Source: Picrophilus oshimae DSM 9789
GTDB taxonomy: Archaea; Thermoplasmatota; Thermoplasmata; Thermoplasmatales; Thermoplasmataceae
Reading direction: 5' to 3'
Assembly (NCBI RefSeq): GCF_900176435.1
Contig: NZ_FWYE01000001.1
Location: 310,001 to 374,000, forward strand
Length of the DNA stretch: 64,000 nucleotides
Shown: piece after piece, positions 1 through 9,585 of the stretch
How the letters are laid out: every line of letters starts with the position of its first letter
Position numbering within the stretch: position 1 is the stretch's first letter
Position numbers and translations under genes: made by a program
The notes under the pieces: generated by a model
What the model was told of the DNA's origin: nothing
The model's database searches: none
What the model saw: only the letters and a program-made list of their open reading frames with translations

Positions 1-1
1 T

Positions 2-1804
2 CCATTTATTATGTACCCTGTCATTCCATCAAATTATTACATGGAAAGATTCACCGGAAACAACACCTCGCTTATAATAATAAATGTAAAAAATGCAAAT
101 AGCAAAACAATAAATGAGATATCAAAAGATACGTCAAGGTACATAAAAAATTATTATCTTTCAGGGAACATAGTGGCAGATTATCAGATAGGTAATGAAA
201 CAATACATGGCGCGGAGATCTCGCTTTTTATAGGCATAGTTCTTGCCATTATTATTTCAATAATATTCTTTGGATCCGTTAAAGCAGGCATATTACCGGT
301 AACGGTTTTTGGAATTTCGGCAATAACTGCATCAGGTATTGATGGCATATTATACAAATATATATTTAAATCAACAATATCATTTATAACACCAACGCTG
401 CTTCTGGTACTTATACTTGGAATATCATCAGATTACACAGTCTATTTTATTTACAGGTACAGGGAGAATATATCAGATGATCCTGTATTATACGCAAAAA
501 AATATGCTGGAAGGGCAATAATGATCTCCGGCCTGACCATTTTTATATCATATATTGTTCTCTGGCTCTCAGGAATTCCATTATTTAGTGATGATGGACT
601 TGCAAACGCCATAGGTGCATTGTCAACACTGCTTGTTATAAACACTTTTTTGGTCTCTTTTATTAAAAACTTCCATGGAAAGATTTTTAATAAAAAGGCA
701 AAAAATTACAGGGTATCAAAAAGGGTTTCCAATTTTGCCATAAAGCATAAAAAGGCAGTTATAGCAGTATTTATAGTTGTAACAATGGCCTCAGGGTATT
801 TTTATTATACAACACCAACCGGCATGGGCATATTTTCACTAATACCGGATAGCAGCGCCTTCAAGGCAGTGCATGATGTTAATGACCATTTTCAATACGA
901 TGTATTTTATCCAACATGTGTTATAATAAAATTAAGATCGCCAATAATAGAAAATAATGGATATAATTTAAGCGAGTATAATTATATAAAGAATGTTGAG
1001 GGAAAGCTTTATAATAAAAGATACGTGTCAGCCATCTTTGGCGTTGGCTATACCTTTGGAAAACCTGTAAATGAAACACAGATATCAGATTATTATTACA
1101 AAGAAAACATGGATTACATAGGTAAAAATTCAAGCTATGTGCTTGTAAAAATCTATATGAAAAATCTGCCCTGGAGCAAAAAATCCATAGATTATGATAA
1201 AAGCATTGGAAAATACATAAATGGCAGCTATTACATAGGCGGCCTGGGAGAATACCTTGAAAATTCTTACACATTTACTGAATCATCTTTTTATAATATA
1301 ATACCAATGCTGATAATTGTTATATATATTATATTATTTATTCTTCTTTATTCGGCATTAACACCATTGAGACTGATAATAATTGTAATCTCGTCAATAG
1401 TAAGCTCGCTTTCAATTACATATTATATATTTAAATATTTGATGAATCTGCCAGTTATAATATTCCTGCCAATCTTTGTTTCAATAACATTACTTGCGGT
1501 TGGCCTTGATTATGATATATTCATGGTAACCAGGGTTATAGAAAACATTGATAAGAAGATTGACCAGGATAATGCAATAAAGGCTGCAATATCAGATAAC
1601 GGCAGCGTTATAATGGTTCTTGGTTTATTGCTTTTTACAACCTTTATATCATTATACCTGAGCGGCATAGCAATGATAGAGGAGATAGGCCTTGGTATAT
1701 CCCTTGGTGTTTTAATAGATACATTCGTGGCATGGTTCTTCTTCGTGCCTGCCATTATGTCGTTAATGAACAGATACAACTGGTGGCCATCAAAAAGGAC
1801 TTAA
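2..1804 (+). CDS. MMPL/RND-type membrane exporter, C-terminal part
   Basis: The reading frame is open at the left edge of the window, so the 5' end is missing. The visible ~600 residues hold two blocks of about five to six membrane helices each, separated by a soluble extracytoplasmic domain (about residues 270-420, counted from the ATG at 11). This is the second half of the duplicated MMPL/RND layout. Each block carries an Asp-Tyr pair in a central helix (D141-Y142 and D500-Y501), equivalent to the proton-relay pairs known from MmpL3. The role is inferred to be proton-driven export of a lipid or hydrophobic compound across the cytoplasmic membrane. The substrate cannot be told from sequence. 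Confidence 0.85.
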   Translation, partial: PFIMYPVIPSNYYMERFTGNNTSLIIINVKNANSKTINEISKDTSRYIKNYYLSGNIVADYQIGNETIHGAEISLFIGIVLAIIISIIFFGSVKAGILPVTVFGISAITASGIDGILYKYIFKSTISFITPTLLLVLILGISSDYTVYFIYRYRENISDDPVLYAKKYAGRAIMISGLTIFISYIVLWLSGIPLFSDDGLANAIGALSTLLVINTFLVSFIKNFHGKIFNKKAKNYRVSKRVSNFAIKHKKAVIAVFIVVTMASGYFYYTTPTGMGIFSLIPDSSAFKAVHDVNDHFQYDVFYPTCVIIKLRSPIIENNGYNLSEYNYIKNVEGKLYNKRYVSAIFGVGYTFGKPVNETQISDYYYKENMDYIGKNSSYVLVKIYMKNLPWSKKSIDYDKSIGKYINGSYYIGGLGEYLENSYTFTESSFYNIIPMLIIVIYIILFILLYSALTPLRLIIIVISSIVSSLSITYYIFKYLMNLPVIIFLPIFVSITLLAVGLDYDIFMVTRVIENIDKKIDQDNAIKAAISDNGSVIMVLGLLLFTTFISLYLSGIAMIEEIGLGISLGVLIDTFVAWFFFVPAIMSLMNRYNWWPSKRT

Positions 1805-2099
1805 TTTTATATTTAAAAATGTTCATTTATCCCGGATCATTTTTATCCATATTATAAATGATTTTTTTCTGCCATGGCTATTTATTTTTAATATGTTAGA
1901 ATTATTTTATATAAATAATTTTATCTTAAATTTTCATGATGAAGAAACATATCCCAATGTTTAGATTTTGCTGATAATACGAATGTAAATTACAATTATT
2001 ATGATATATTTTTAAAGCCATGCTAATTTTATTTATACAAATGCTTCATTAATATGATATATTAAAATAAATTTTGTATTTAATTTATAAAAAAGATTT

Positions 2100-2990
2100 T
2101 TAAATGTTTAGATTTGAGCTTAAAACACGGAATGCATTTTTATAGACAACATCATAAAAATGTTCGCCAAGGAAATCCCTTAACTTTACAATATCAAGAA
2201 TGCTGTTAAAATTATCTGGTGTATCGTTCATGCCAAGAAAGTCTGTACCAATGGAAACATGCCTCCAGCCATAGTTATCACCAACGTAGTTTATATTTTC
2301 TATTATATCATATATACTCCCATTTTTTAATGTTTCTTTTATTCCGGTTAAGCCAATCACGCCATCGGTTTCAGTTATTGCCTTTATTGATTCATCATCT
2401 ATGTTCCTTTTATGATTCTTTAATGAGCTTACGTTTGTATGCGAATCTATAACCGGCCTTTCTGTAACAGAGGATGCTTCAAGAATGGTTTTTTTGCTGG
2501 CATGCGCCAGATCTATTATAATATTATTTTTATTGCATATTGATATTAAATCCTCCCCATGGCCTGTAAGTCCGTAATCCTTCTTTGAATAACAGGATGC
2601 TGCAAATTTTGTATCATAGTTCCATGTAAGTCCAATGGATCTCAGGCCAAGTCTTTTTAGGATAATTACATCCTCAGGCTCATTTAATATATCCGTGCCC
2701 TCCATTGATATTAAAAAGTTTATTCCGTTTAATATTTTGTCCTCAATAATATTTATTTTATAATCGCTGCTCATTCTATAATATAGCTTGAACTGCTCAA
2801 GCATTACATCCATTAAAGGTATAAATTTTGTTTTCTGGCCGTGAATCTTTATATGTGGAAAGACGGCTGAGAATATTATTGATTTATCAAAGCTTTTCAA
2901 TTTTTCTATGCTTGACTGACCTGTTTCATTGTAAACATTATAATAAAATGATGAAAATGCAAGGTCCTCATGTAAATCTATGATCTCCAT
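2100..2990 (-). CDS. Membrane dipeptidase family protein (peptidase M19)
   Basis: A 296-residue amidohydrolase-fold protein of the renal dipeptidase (M19) family, which hydrolyses dipeptides with a dinuclear zinc site. The expected metal ligands are visible: H7-x-D9 near the N-terminus, E97 in SMEGTD, H163 in DLAHAS and H184 in DSHTN, plus D250 in GTDF. It is a little shorter than many bacterial members, and no signal peptide is visible, so it is probably cytoplasmic. It is last in a probable three-gene unit with a CoA transferase and an acyl-CoA ligase (32-base gap upstream). A link to their pathway is only positional. Confidence 0.85.
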   Translation of the reverse strand: MEIIDLHEDLAFSSFYYNVYNETGQSSIEKLKSFDKSIIFSAVFPHIKIHGQKTKFIPLMDVMLEQFKLYYRMSSDYKINIIEDKILNGINFLISMEGTDILNEPEDVIILKRLGLRSIGLTWNYDTKFAASCYSKKDYGLTGHGEDLISICNKNNIIIDLAHASKKTILEASSVTERPVIDSHTNVSSLKNHKRNIDDESIKAITETDGVIGLTGIKETLKNGSIYDIIENINYVGDNYGWRHVSIGTDFLGMNDTPDNFNSILDIVKLRDFLGEHFYDVVYKNAFRVLSSNLNI

Positions 2991-3021
2991 TATTATAAAT
3001 TAAAAATTTATAAATAAACTT

Positions 3022-3930
3022 TTATAGGCGTATGCTGCCATCTGCCAGAAATGATTTTATATCATCATCATTGAAGCCAATGGATTTTAAAACTTGGACT
3101 GTGTCAGAGCCCATTCTTAAATTTTCAGATTTTTTAACCTCCGGTTTTGATACCTTTGTTGCAGGGAATCCGTAAATTTTTGAGGCCTTTATTATATCAT
3201 CGCTGCTCATTTTTGATGTTTTTTCATCTATTTTTCCCTTTAATGATTTATCATGCATTGGGCCATCAATGTTTATAAATTCAAGAAAATTTTTCCAGAA
3301 CTTTTCCTCAAAGGCACCCAGGGCTATTGAACCATCCATGGTGTTGTATATAGTGTAAAATGGATAATCCCCATTGATCATGCTCTTATCGAATATATTT
3401 ATTAAATTAAAGTAAAATGGTATGTAACGCATGTCTATTATTATATGCTCATTGACGTTTTTATACAATGAATTTAAAATTCTTAATGCTGCCATCATGC
3501 CTGCTCCGGTATCTGCTATCTGCACAGGCAGTGTTTTATCTATTCCATTCATGGCAGTATAATTTATATCATGTCCGGGATCATCACCACCGTTTATTGA
3601 GCAGTAAACAATGTTTTTATTTATTTTAACGACCTCATTGTATGAAAGGCCAAGCCTGTCCATGACGCCTGGCCTGAAACTTTCTATTAAAACATTAGAA
3701 TGCTCAATCAGCCTTTTCATTATAATTTTGCCGCCATCCTTTTTTAAATCCATTGATATTAATTTCTTTCCAAGATTTAAGAAGCCAAAGGTTCCTGGAT
3801 ACAAATCCCTTAGATAATCGCCGTGCCCTGTATCCTCAACTTTTATTATCTCAAAGCCAAGATCGCACAGTATTCTTGTTGCTATTGGGCCGGGCAAAAG
3901 CCTTGTTAAATCTATTATTTTATTATGTAT
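3022..3930 (-). CDS. CaiB/BaiF family (class III) CoA transferase or racemase
   Basis: Related to alpha-methylacyl-CoA racemase and formyl-CoA transferase. It has the N-terminal DLTRLLPGP...LCDLG element, ESFRPGVMDRLGL, and an Asp in QIADTGAGM that matches the catalytic Asp of the family. At about 300 residues it is compact compared with the usual 360-440. The start is odd. The first conventional start codon (TTG at 3897) would cut off IDLTRLL, which is conserved in the family. The frame stays open to a TGA at 3931-3933 with only ATA-type codons before it. I set the start at the first open codon (ATA, 3930); ATA at 3918 is also possible. The gene overlaps the stop of the upstream acyl-CoA ligase, suggesting coupled translation and joint activation or exchange of a carboxylic acid. 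Confidence 0.75.
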   Translation of the reverse strand: MHNKIIDLTRLLPGPIATRILCDLGFEIIKVEDTGHGDYLRDLYPGTFGFLNLGKKLISMDLKKDGGKIIMKRLIEHSNVLIESFRPGVMDRLGLSYNEVVKINKNIVYCSINGGDDPGHDINYTAMNGIDKTLPVQIADTGAGMMAALRILNSLYKNVNEHIIIDMRYIPFYFNLINIFDKSMINGDYPFYTIYNTMDGSIALGAFEEKFWKNFLEFINIDGPMHDKSLKGKIDEKTSKMSSDDIIKASKIYGFPATKVSKPEVKKSENLRMGSDTVQVLKSIGFNDDDIKSFLADGSIRL

Positions 3931-5588
3931 TCATGCTCACCCCTTGATGATTTTTTCGATTCAATATCCCTTAGAACGTTTCTTCTTGTTTTATTGCTGA
4001 TTGTTTTTGGAAGTTCATTTACAAACTCTATGACCGATGGTACCTTATAGTATGGTAAAAGCTCTGATACCTTATTTTTGAGTGAAATTGCAAGATCCAT
4101 TGAGGGATTATATCCTGGTTTTAATATTATAAAAGCCTTTATGATTTCATATTTTTCAGGATTATTTATGCCTATGACTGCAGCCTCAGCAACCGCATCA
4201 TGTACCATAAGTGCACTCTCGACCTCAAATGGGCCTACACGGTAGTCGGAAGTTTTTATAATATCATCGTTTCTGCTTACAAAGAACCAGTGACCGTTAT
4301 TTAAATAGGCCTTATCCCCTGTTAAATAATAATTATTAACAAATGCCGCCCTGTTCCTTGATTCATCAGAGTATCCAAGTAAAAGTCCAGTGTTATTATA
4401 ATCAAGCTTCACGGCTATATTTCCTATTTTATCATTTTCATTTATTTCTTTATTTTCTTCATCAAGTAGCACCATATGGTACATTTCAGATGGCCTACCC
4501 ATTGAGCCAGGAATGATATCATCACCGGGCATGTTGCCTATCATTGCAGTACTTTCTGTCTGGCCGTAGAAGTCCCTTATTGTTATCATTGTCTTTTCCT
4601 TAAATCTGTTTATAACCTCAGGATTCAATGGCTCGCCGGCACTCACGGCCACCTTTAATTCCGGAAGCTTCAAATCCTTTATTAATATGAACTGCTTCCA
4701 GGCGGTTGGTGGTGCACAGAATGAGTTTACATGGTATTTCTCAAGCAAGCTTATGTATTTCTCCGAATTTAATTTTCCAGAGTAATTTATTCCAAGGATT
4801 GTTGCATTCATTATCAGCGGTGCAAAGTATGAGCTCCATGCAAATTTTGCCCATCCGGTTGCGCTTAGATTTAAATGAATGTAATCTGATTTAATGCCTA
4901 TAAATGCAGCTGTTGACATATGACCAATTGGATATCCAACAGCGCTGTGTATAACCCTCTTTGGAAGGCCTGTTGTTCCTGAAGTAAAATAATTTAATAT
5001 TGGATCTTTATAATATGTTTTTTCATACTCTGCTTTATTGAATTTTATTTCATTATAGGATTCCCAGTTTTTTTTCTCGCCTAAAACAATTCTTAAAGTG
5101 TTTTCAGGTATAATATTATCTATTAAGTTCGCACTCCTCTCATCTGCTATAATTGCATCAGGTTTTAAATCACTGAATCTGTTCTTCATCTCATATTCTG
5201 TTAGATTTGTTGCACATGGAATTGCGATCATACCACCTTTTATTGTTGCTGTTAATGCATACCACTGTTCAGGAACAACGGGCATCATCAGGTAAACAAT
5301 TGATCCTTTTTTTAAACCGTTTAATCTTAAAAAGCTTAAAAGTGCGTTTGATCTATTTACAAGATCCCTGTAACTTATTTCCATGGACCTTTCAGTATCC
5401 ATGTCATAATGTATTAATGCTGTTTTTTCAGGATTCTTTAATGAATCTTTTTCAATAACGTCGTGCACAAAATTGAACTCCTGTGAAAGGTCAATGCTGC
5501 GTAATTTATTAAATATCTCAGAGATGCCATTAAAATCATCATTGTTTAAATTATGCCTGAAATTATTGAACAATTCATAAAAATCCAT
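3915..5588 (-). CDS. Acyl-CoA synthetase (AMP-forming), acetyl-CoA synthetase-like
   Basis: A 557-residue ANL-superfamily ligase that activates a carboxylate with ATP and CoA through an acyl-adenylate. Visible motifs are the phosphate-binding loop TSGTTGLPK (about 202-210), the YGQTES motif (about 331-336), and the C-terminal PKTISNK segment with the adenylation Lys at about K533. The length is typical of medium-chain or short-chain acyl-CoA synthetases. It is first in a unit with the CaiB-like transferase (overlapping ends) and the dipeptidase. The acid it activates cannot be named. Acetate, propionate or another short acid would fit. Confidence 0.88.
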   Translation of the reverse strand: MDFYELFNNFRHNLNNDDFNGISEIFNKLRSIDLSQEFNFVHDVIEKDSLKNPEKTALIHYDMDTERSMEISYRDLVNRSNALLSFLRLNGLKKGSIVYLMMPVVPEQWYALTATIKGGMIAIPCATNLTEYEMKNRFSDLKPDAIIADERSANLIDNIIPENTLRIVLGEKKNWESYNEIKFNKAEYEKTYYKDPILNYFTSGTTGLPKRVIHSAVGYPIGHMSTAAFIGIKSDYIHLNLSATGWAKFAWSSYFAPLIMNATILGINYSGKLNSEKYISLLEKYHVNSFCAPPTAWKQFILIKDLKLPELKVAVSAGEPLNPEVINRFKEKTMITIRDFYGQTESTAMIGNMPGDDIIPGSMGRPSEMYHMVLLDEENKEINENDKIGNIAVKLDYNNTGLLLGYSDESRNRAAFVNNYYLTGDKAYLNNGHWFFVSRNDDIIKTSDYRVGPFEVESALMVHDAVAEAAVIGINNPEKYEIIKAFIILKPGYNPSMDLAISLKNKVSELLPYYKVPSVIEFVNELPKTISNKTRRNVLRDIESKKSSRGEHEYIIK

Positions 5589-5621
5589 AAGGATATAAAT
5601 GATAAGAATATATAAATATTA

Positions 5622-6497
5622 CTAAAATGTCGTTTTTGCAGCAAGGTATTTATCTATGGATTCAACAAGCATTCCTGAGATGATTATTATACCACCGATA
5701 ATTGTATATATATTTGGTATCTCCCCAAGTATTATTATTGATGACAGAACTGCAAACATTGGCTCTCCAACGTAGATTATCCCGGCAGCCGTTGGCTCAA
5801 CGTACATAAGTGCCCTTGTGTTTATGTAAATTGCAAATGTGCCTGCCAATGCGGCTGTAAATATCAAAGTAAATATCACTATTGGAACTGCCAGACCGGA
5901 TATATCTGGATTATATGATATTAATATTGCTGAAAGAACACCGACTACAATTAATTGATAGAATGTAAAAACTCCTGAATCAAGATCCCTGGAATATTTA
6001 AATACATAAGCTGTCTGCATTGCATAGAAAAATGCGCATATTAATGTAAGTACGTCTCCAAAGAGGTACGAACCCGAGAAATCAATCTTTGACATTATTA
6101 TCAGGCCTGCGGTACCAAGCATTACAGCGATGAGATCACCGCGGTTTGCTTTTATATGCAGGTAAAAATATGATATCAATGGTAACATAACAACGTAGAG
6201 TCCTGTTATTAATCCTGATTGTGATGGTGTTGTGTATTTTAATCCAACAGTTTGAAAATAATATGCCAGGAATAACATAAATCCAGCGGATAAACCGTAT
6301 TTTAAATGTTTTTTTTCAAGTAAAAAATTCCTTTTCTTTATTAATGGTATCAGGAGTATTGATGATATAATAAAACGGAACGCAAGAAGGACGACAGGTG
6401 AGATATAATAAAGCGTTATCTTCATAAATGGAAATGTTAGACCCCAGATGAAGACAACGAATATTAAAAGTAATAAATAGAATATGCGCCTGTCCAT
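5622..6497 (-). CDS. EamA (DMT superfamily) transporter
   Basis: A 291-residue polytopic membrane protein with about ten hydrophobic helices arranged as two EamA repeats. Features are the WGLTFPFMK start, PSQSGLITGLYVVMLPLISYF in the first repeat, and the PTAAGIIYVGEPMFAVL signature in the second. Family members export amino acids or other metabolites. No substrate can be assigned. It lies 33 bases upstream of the acyl-CoA ligase on the same strand and may be co-transcribed with it. Confidence 0.85.
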   Translation of the reverse strand: MDRRIFYLLLLIFVVFIWGLTFPFMKITLYYISPVVLLAFRFIISSILLIPLIKKRNFLLEKKHLKYGLSAGFMLFLAYYFQTVGLKYTTPSQSGLITGLYVVMLPLISYFYLHIKANRGDLIAVMLGTAGLIIMSKIDFSGSYLFGDVLTLICAFFYAMQTAYVFKYSRDLDSGVFTFYQLIVVGVLSAILISYNPDISGLAVPIVIFTLIFTAALAGTFAIYINTRALMYVEPTAAGIIYVGEPMFAVLSSIIILGEIPNIYTIIGGIIIISGMLVESIDKYLAAKTTF

Positions 6498-6571
6498 TTA
6501 AACCGTATTTCATTGTAATTAATAATATTTCTTTAGAGAAAATATATTTAATATAAAGTAAATACACTTAC

Positions 6572-7519
6572 ATGAATAAGAGGATCGTTGCTGTGATTAT
6601 AGTTTCAATTGTTATAATAGCCTCGTTTTTGATCTATAATATTCATGATAACAAAAATGTAAAGGGGATAACAGTTTATGCTGACAATGGAACTTTCAAT
6701 TTTAAATCAAGTGTAAACAGGATAGTTTCATTATCGCCGGCCTTTACGGCAACGCTTTATGGAATAGGTGCCCTTAATGACGTTGTTGGAATAAGCACAT
6801 GCACCTTTTATCCAGAGCCTGTGAAAAATATAACTGTTGTCGGCTCATACGATAGCATAAATACAGAGGAGATACTAAACCTGTCTGCACAGGTTATTAT
6901 TGGCTGTTCCATGCCCGCATCACTGATATCAAAGGTTGATTCCCTTGGAATAAAGTATCTTGAGTATGTTCCATGCAATATAAATGAAATAGAGAACATG
7001 ACATTACAGCTTGGAATACTCACAGGGAATGAAAGAAATGCAAGCATCATTGTAAAATGGATGAATTCTGCCATTGATTCATTTTCAAATATATCAGATC
7101 TAGAAAAAACATGTATATTCTATTATCTTGATAGTGATCCTGTTTACACGGCAGGAAACAATACTTTTATGAACCAGATATTCAATATAATAGATTTAAA
7201 GAATGTTGCTGCCTTTCATAATGGTTATTTTCCAATTTCAATGGAGTATATATTAAATGACAGTTCAAATATAAGGTATATAATAATGTCACCATATGTT
7301 AATTATACAAATCTTAAAACAAAGGCCTTTGAGGCGACATATGCATTTAAGCATAATAATATAATTTACACGAACTCATCATTGAATAATCTGCTGGAGG
7401 AGCCGGATTTCAGGATCATATATGGCGCATATAATCTTCTAACCGAGATGAATAGGACAAGGGCCTTTATGGTAAAAATACCGGAATTTCCATTTAATTT
7501 AAAATACAGTCCGGATTAG
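6572..7519 (+). CDS. Periplasmic-binding-protein-like protein (Fe-siderophore/B12 class)
   Basis: It has an N-terminal membrane anchor or signal (residues 5-22) followed by a class III solute-binding fold. VNRIVSLSPAFTATLYGIGA and the NTEEILNLSAQVIIG segment are typical of BtuF/FecB-like proteins. It probably binds a corrinoid or iron chelate outside the membrane. No permease or ATPase gene is adjacent, so its partner must lie elsewhere, or the protein acts alone. A TATA-like element (TATTTAATA) lies just upstream of the ATG. Divergent from the EamA gene. Confidence 0.8.
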   Translation: MNKRIVAVIIVSIVIIASFLIYNIHDNKNVKGITVYADNGTFNFKSSVNRIVSLSPAFTATLYGIGALNDVVGISTCTFYPEPVKNITVVGSYDSINTEEILNLSAQVIIGCSMPASLISKVDSLGIKYLEYVPCNINEIENMTLQLGILTGNERNASIIVKWMNSAIDSFSNISDLEKTCIFYYLDSDPVYTAGNNTFMNQIFNIIDLKNVAAFHNGYFPISMEYILNDSSNIRYIIMSPYVNYTNLKTKAFEATYAFKHNNIIYTNSSLNNLLEEPDFRIIYGAYNLLTEMNRTRAFMVKIPEFPFNLKYSPD

Positions 7520-7549
7520 CTTTAATTAACTTTATATTTAGATATTTAT

Positions 7550-8080
7550 ATGCAATTTATGGAAAAGCCCTGGTTACTTGCTATGGATCTTGATGGAACT
7601 GTCTGGGATAATTTAAACATCTCGGGGGTCAGGCCACCCTACAGAAGAATAAGCGATAACGAAATAACAAATGGTGATGTTAGGATAAAGCTTCTTGATG
7701 ATATAATAGATTTCATGGAGTGGTGTAAGACCAACGGCGCAATAATAATATCATTAAGCTGGAACATAAAAGAGAATGCACTAATGGCATTAAGGGAATT
7801 TAATATTGACCGCTTCTTTGATTACCATGCAACAGATTACACACCAGAGAAGGGCAGGAGGCTGCTGGAGGCCCTAAAATATCTGGGCGACAGAGGTATA
7901 AAAATAGATAGAAGCAGGATTGTTTACATAGATGATAGAAACATACACATGGATGAGATAAAAAGGCTTGTTGGCGATATAATTTTTATACACATGTGGA
8001 AGGATGTGGATAATTATAAAAAGGCCAAAGAAATAATATACAAAAATATAATTCAGAGTAAAAGCTCAAGAGGCGCATGA
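7550..8080 (+). CDS. Magnesium-dependent phosphatase-1 family (HAD)
   Basis: A 176-residue HAD-superfamily phosphatase. Motif I is MDLDGTVWD with catalytic D13 and D15, followed by the RPPYRRIS segment typical of MDP-1. Motif II is the Ser/Thr strand IIISLSWN, and the acidic motif is YIDDRNIH. MDP-1 proteins dephosphorylate phosphotyrosine or sugar phosphates and may act on glycated proteins. The physiological substrate is unknown. A TTTATATTTA element sits about 20 bases before the ATG, consistent with a leaderless transcript. The 3' end overlaps the convergent exonuclease III gene by 28 bases. Confidence 0.85.
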   Translation: MQFMEKPWLLAMDLDGTVWDNLNISGVRPPYRRISDNEITNGDVRIKLLDDIIDFMEWCKTNGAIIISLSWNIKENALMALREFNIDRFFDYHATDYTPEKGRRLLEALKYLGDRGIKIDRSRIVYIDDRNIHMDEIKRLVGDIIFIHMWKDVDNYKKAKEIIYKNIIQSKSSRGA

Positions 8081-8805
8081 TCTGATCCCTTTACATTCTC
8101 AAGTATTATTGAATCCTTAACATTTTTTATAAAATCATCTGTAACTATAAAATAATCTATACGCCAGCCAATGTTTTTGGCCCTTGCATTAAAACGGTAT
8201 GACCACCATGAGTAATGGCCAGGCTCCTTGTGAAAATATCTATAAGTGTCTATGTATCCATGGTTTAAAAATTCGGTCATCCAGTTTCTCTCCTGTATTG
8301 TAAATCCTGCATTGTTCTCATTGTCCTTTGGTCTTGCTATATCTATTTCCTCATGTGCAACGTTGAAATCCCCTGTTATTATCAAAGGCTTTTCCTTTCT
8401 AAGTTTTTCACAGAATTCAAGGAATTTATTATCAAAGTCAATTTTATAGTCAAGCCTTGTTAATCCATGCTGCGAGTTTGGAAAATATGTGTTTATTATG
8501 TAAAAATTATCATATTTTAAAATCTGAACCCTGCCCTCTGAGTCATAATCCTTAATGCCAATGCCGCTTGAATAATCCAGGGGCTCAACCTTTGAGAGAG
8601 CCATTGTACCACTGTAACCCTTTTTTTCAGCAGGATTTATAAAGATCTTATAGCCCATGTGGTGTAATTCCTCAGGCAGGTCATTTTTACCGCTCTTGAT
8701 TTCCTGTAAAAGTACAATTTCCGGATTCTCTTCATTTATAAAATTTAATATACCATTTTTAACGGCTGCCCTTATGCCATTAACGTTCCATGATAGAATT
8801 TTCAT
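8053..8805 (-). CDS. xth: Exodeoxyribonuclease III / AP endonuclease
   Basis: A 250-residue member of the exonuclease-endonuclease-phosphatase family with all catalytic motifs. These are N7 in SWNVNGIRAA, E35 in LLQEIKSGK, TGDFNVAHEEIDIARP, and the terminal SDHAPLELLL with D242-H243. It is expected to cleave DNA at abasic sites and degrade 3' ends in base excision repair. The length matches bacterial and archaeal ExoIII. It reads alone toward the HAD phosphatase and overlaps its end. Confidence 0.93.
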   Translation of the reverse strand: MKILSWNVNGIRAAVKNGILNFINEENPEIVLLQEIKSGKNDLPEELHHMGYKIFINPAEKKGYSGTMALSKVEPLDYSSGIGIKDYDSEGRVQILKYDNFYIINTYFPNSQHGLTRLDYKIDFDNKFLEFCEKLRKEKPLIITGDFNVAHEEIDIARPKDNENNAGFTIQERNWMTEFLNHGYIDTYRYFHKEPGHYSWWSYRFNARAKNIGWRIDYFIVTDDFIKNVKDSIILENVKGSDHAPLELLL

Positions 8806-8892
8806 GTAAGATAATAATACATTTATAAAAAAGTTTTTTCATTAAAATGGATAAAATGGAATAATTTTTATCCAAATATTTTATTATGAGTC

Positions 8893-9585
8893 ATGGTAAA
8901 TACCGATGATGCCATAATAGCAAGATACGAATCACATGGCCATCGTTTTGAGATACTTATTGACCCGGCATCAGTTGATAAGATAAGATCCGGTAATATA
9001 GACGTTGAAAAGGACATGGCCCTTGATGAGATATTTAAGGATGCAAGAAAGGGAGAGAGGGCCGGTGAGGAATCATTAAAGGAGGTTTTTAAGACCACGG
9101 ATGTGTCACAGATAGCAATAGAGATAGTTAGAAAGGGCGAGGTACAGTTAACAACAGACCAGAGAAGAAAGATGACAGAGGAAAAGAAAAGGCAGATAAT
9201 AAATGAGATAGTAAGGCAGGCAATAAATCCACAGACAAACACGCCGATACCTGCAATAAGAATAGAGGAGGCCATGGAGGAGGCAAAGTTTCATGTTGAT
9301 CCATTTAAAAGCACCGAGGAGCAGGTTCAGGCAGTTTTAAAGGCAATAAGGCCCTTAATACCAATAAGATTTGAAAAGACAAGGCTTGCAATAAAGATGT
9401 CCGGAGAGGACTATGGGAAGGCATATGGTGACATAGCGAAGGTTGGTAGCATAATAAAGGAGGAATGGTCAAATTCCGGTGATTATATGTGCATTATTGA
9501 GATACCTGCGGGCATGCAGGGAGAGGTCATAGACATGATAAACAAAAGATCCAGGGGAAATGCCGAGGTAAAAATATTAAAATGA
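8893..9585 (+). CDS. Ribosome maturation protein SBDS (Sdo1) homologue
   Basis: A 230-residue protein starting with VNTDDAIIARYESHGHRFEILIDP, the conserved N-terminal FYSH domain. A central helical domain (about 95-160) and a C-terminal ferredoxin-like domain (about 165-230) follow. In eukaryotes SBDS releases the anti-association factor eIF6 from the 60S subunit. Archaeal members are thought to act in large-subunit maturation. Its end abuts the convergent RlmE gene with no gap. Confidence 0.93.
   Translation: MVNTDDAIIARYESHGHRFEILIDPASVDKIRSGNIDVEKDMALDEIFKDARKGERAGEESLKEVFKTTDVSQIAIEIVRKGEVQLTTDQRRKMTEEKKRQIINEIVRQAINPQTNTPIPAIRIEEAMEEAKFHVDPFKSTEEQVQAVLKAIRPLIPIRFEKTRLAIKMSGEDYGKAYGDIAKVGSIIKEEWSNSGDYMCIIEIPAGMQGEVIDMINKRSRGNAEVKILK

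Noticed and set aside
1936-1974. ATGATGA ... CTGA pair resembling C and D boxes of an sRNA in the 1805-2099 gap
   Set aside because: Only about 28 bases separate them and no internal C'/D' pair or terminal stem is present. It is expected by chance in AT-rich sequence. I see nothing else in this gap.
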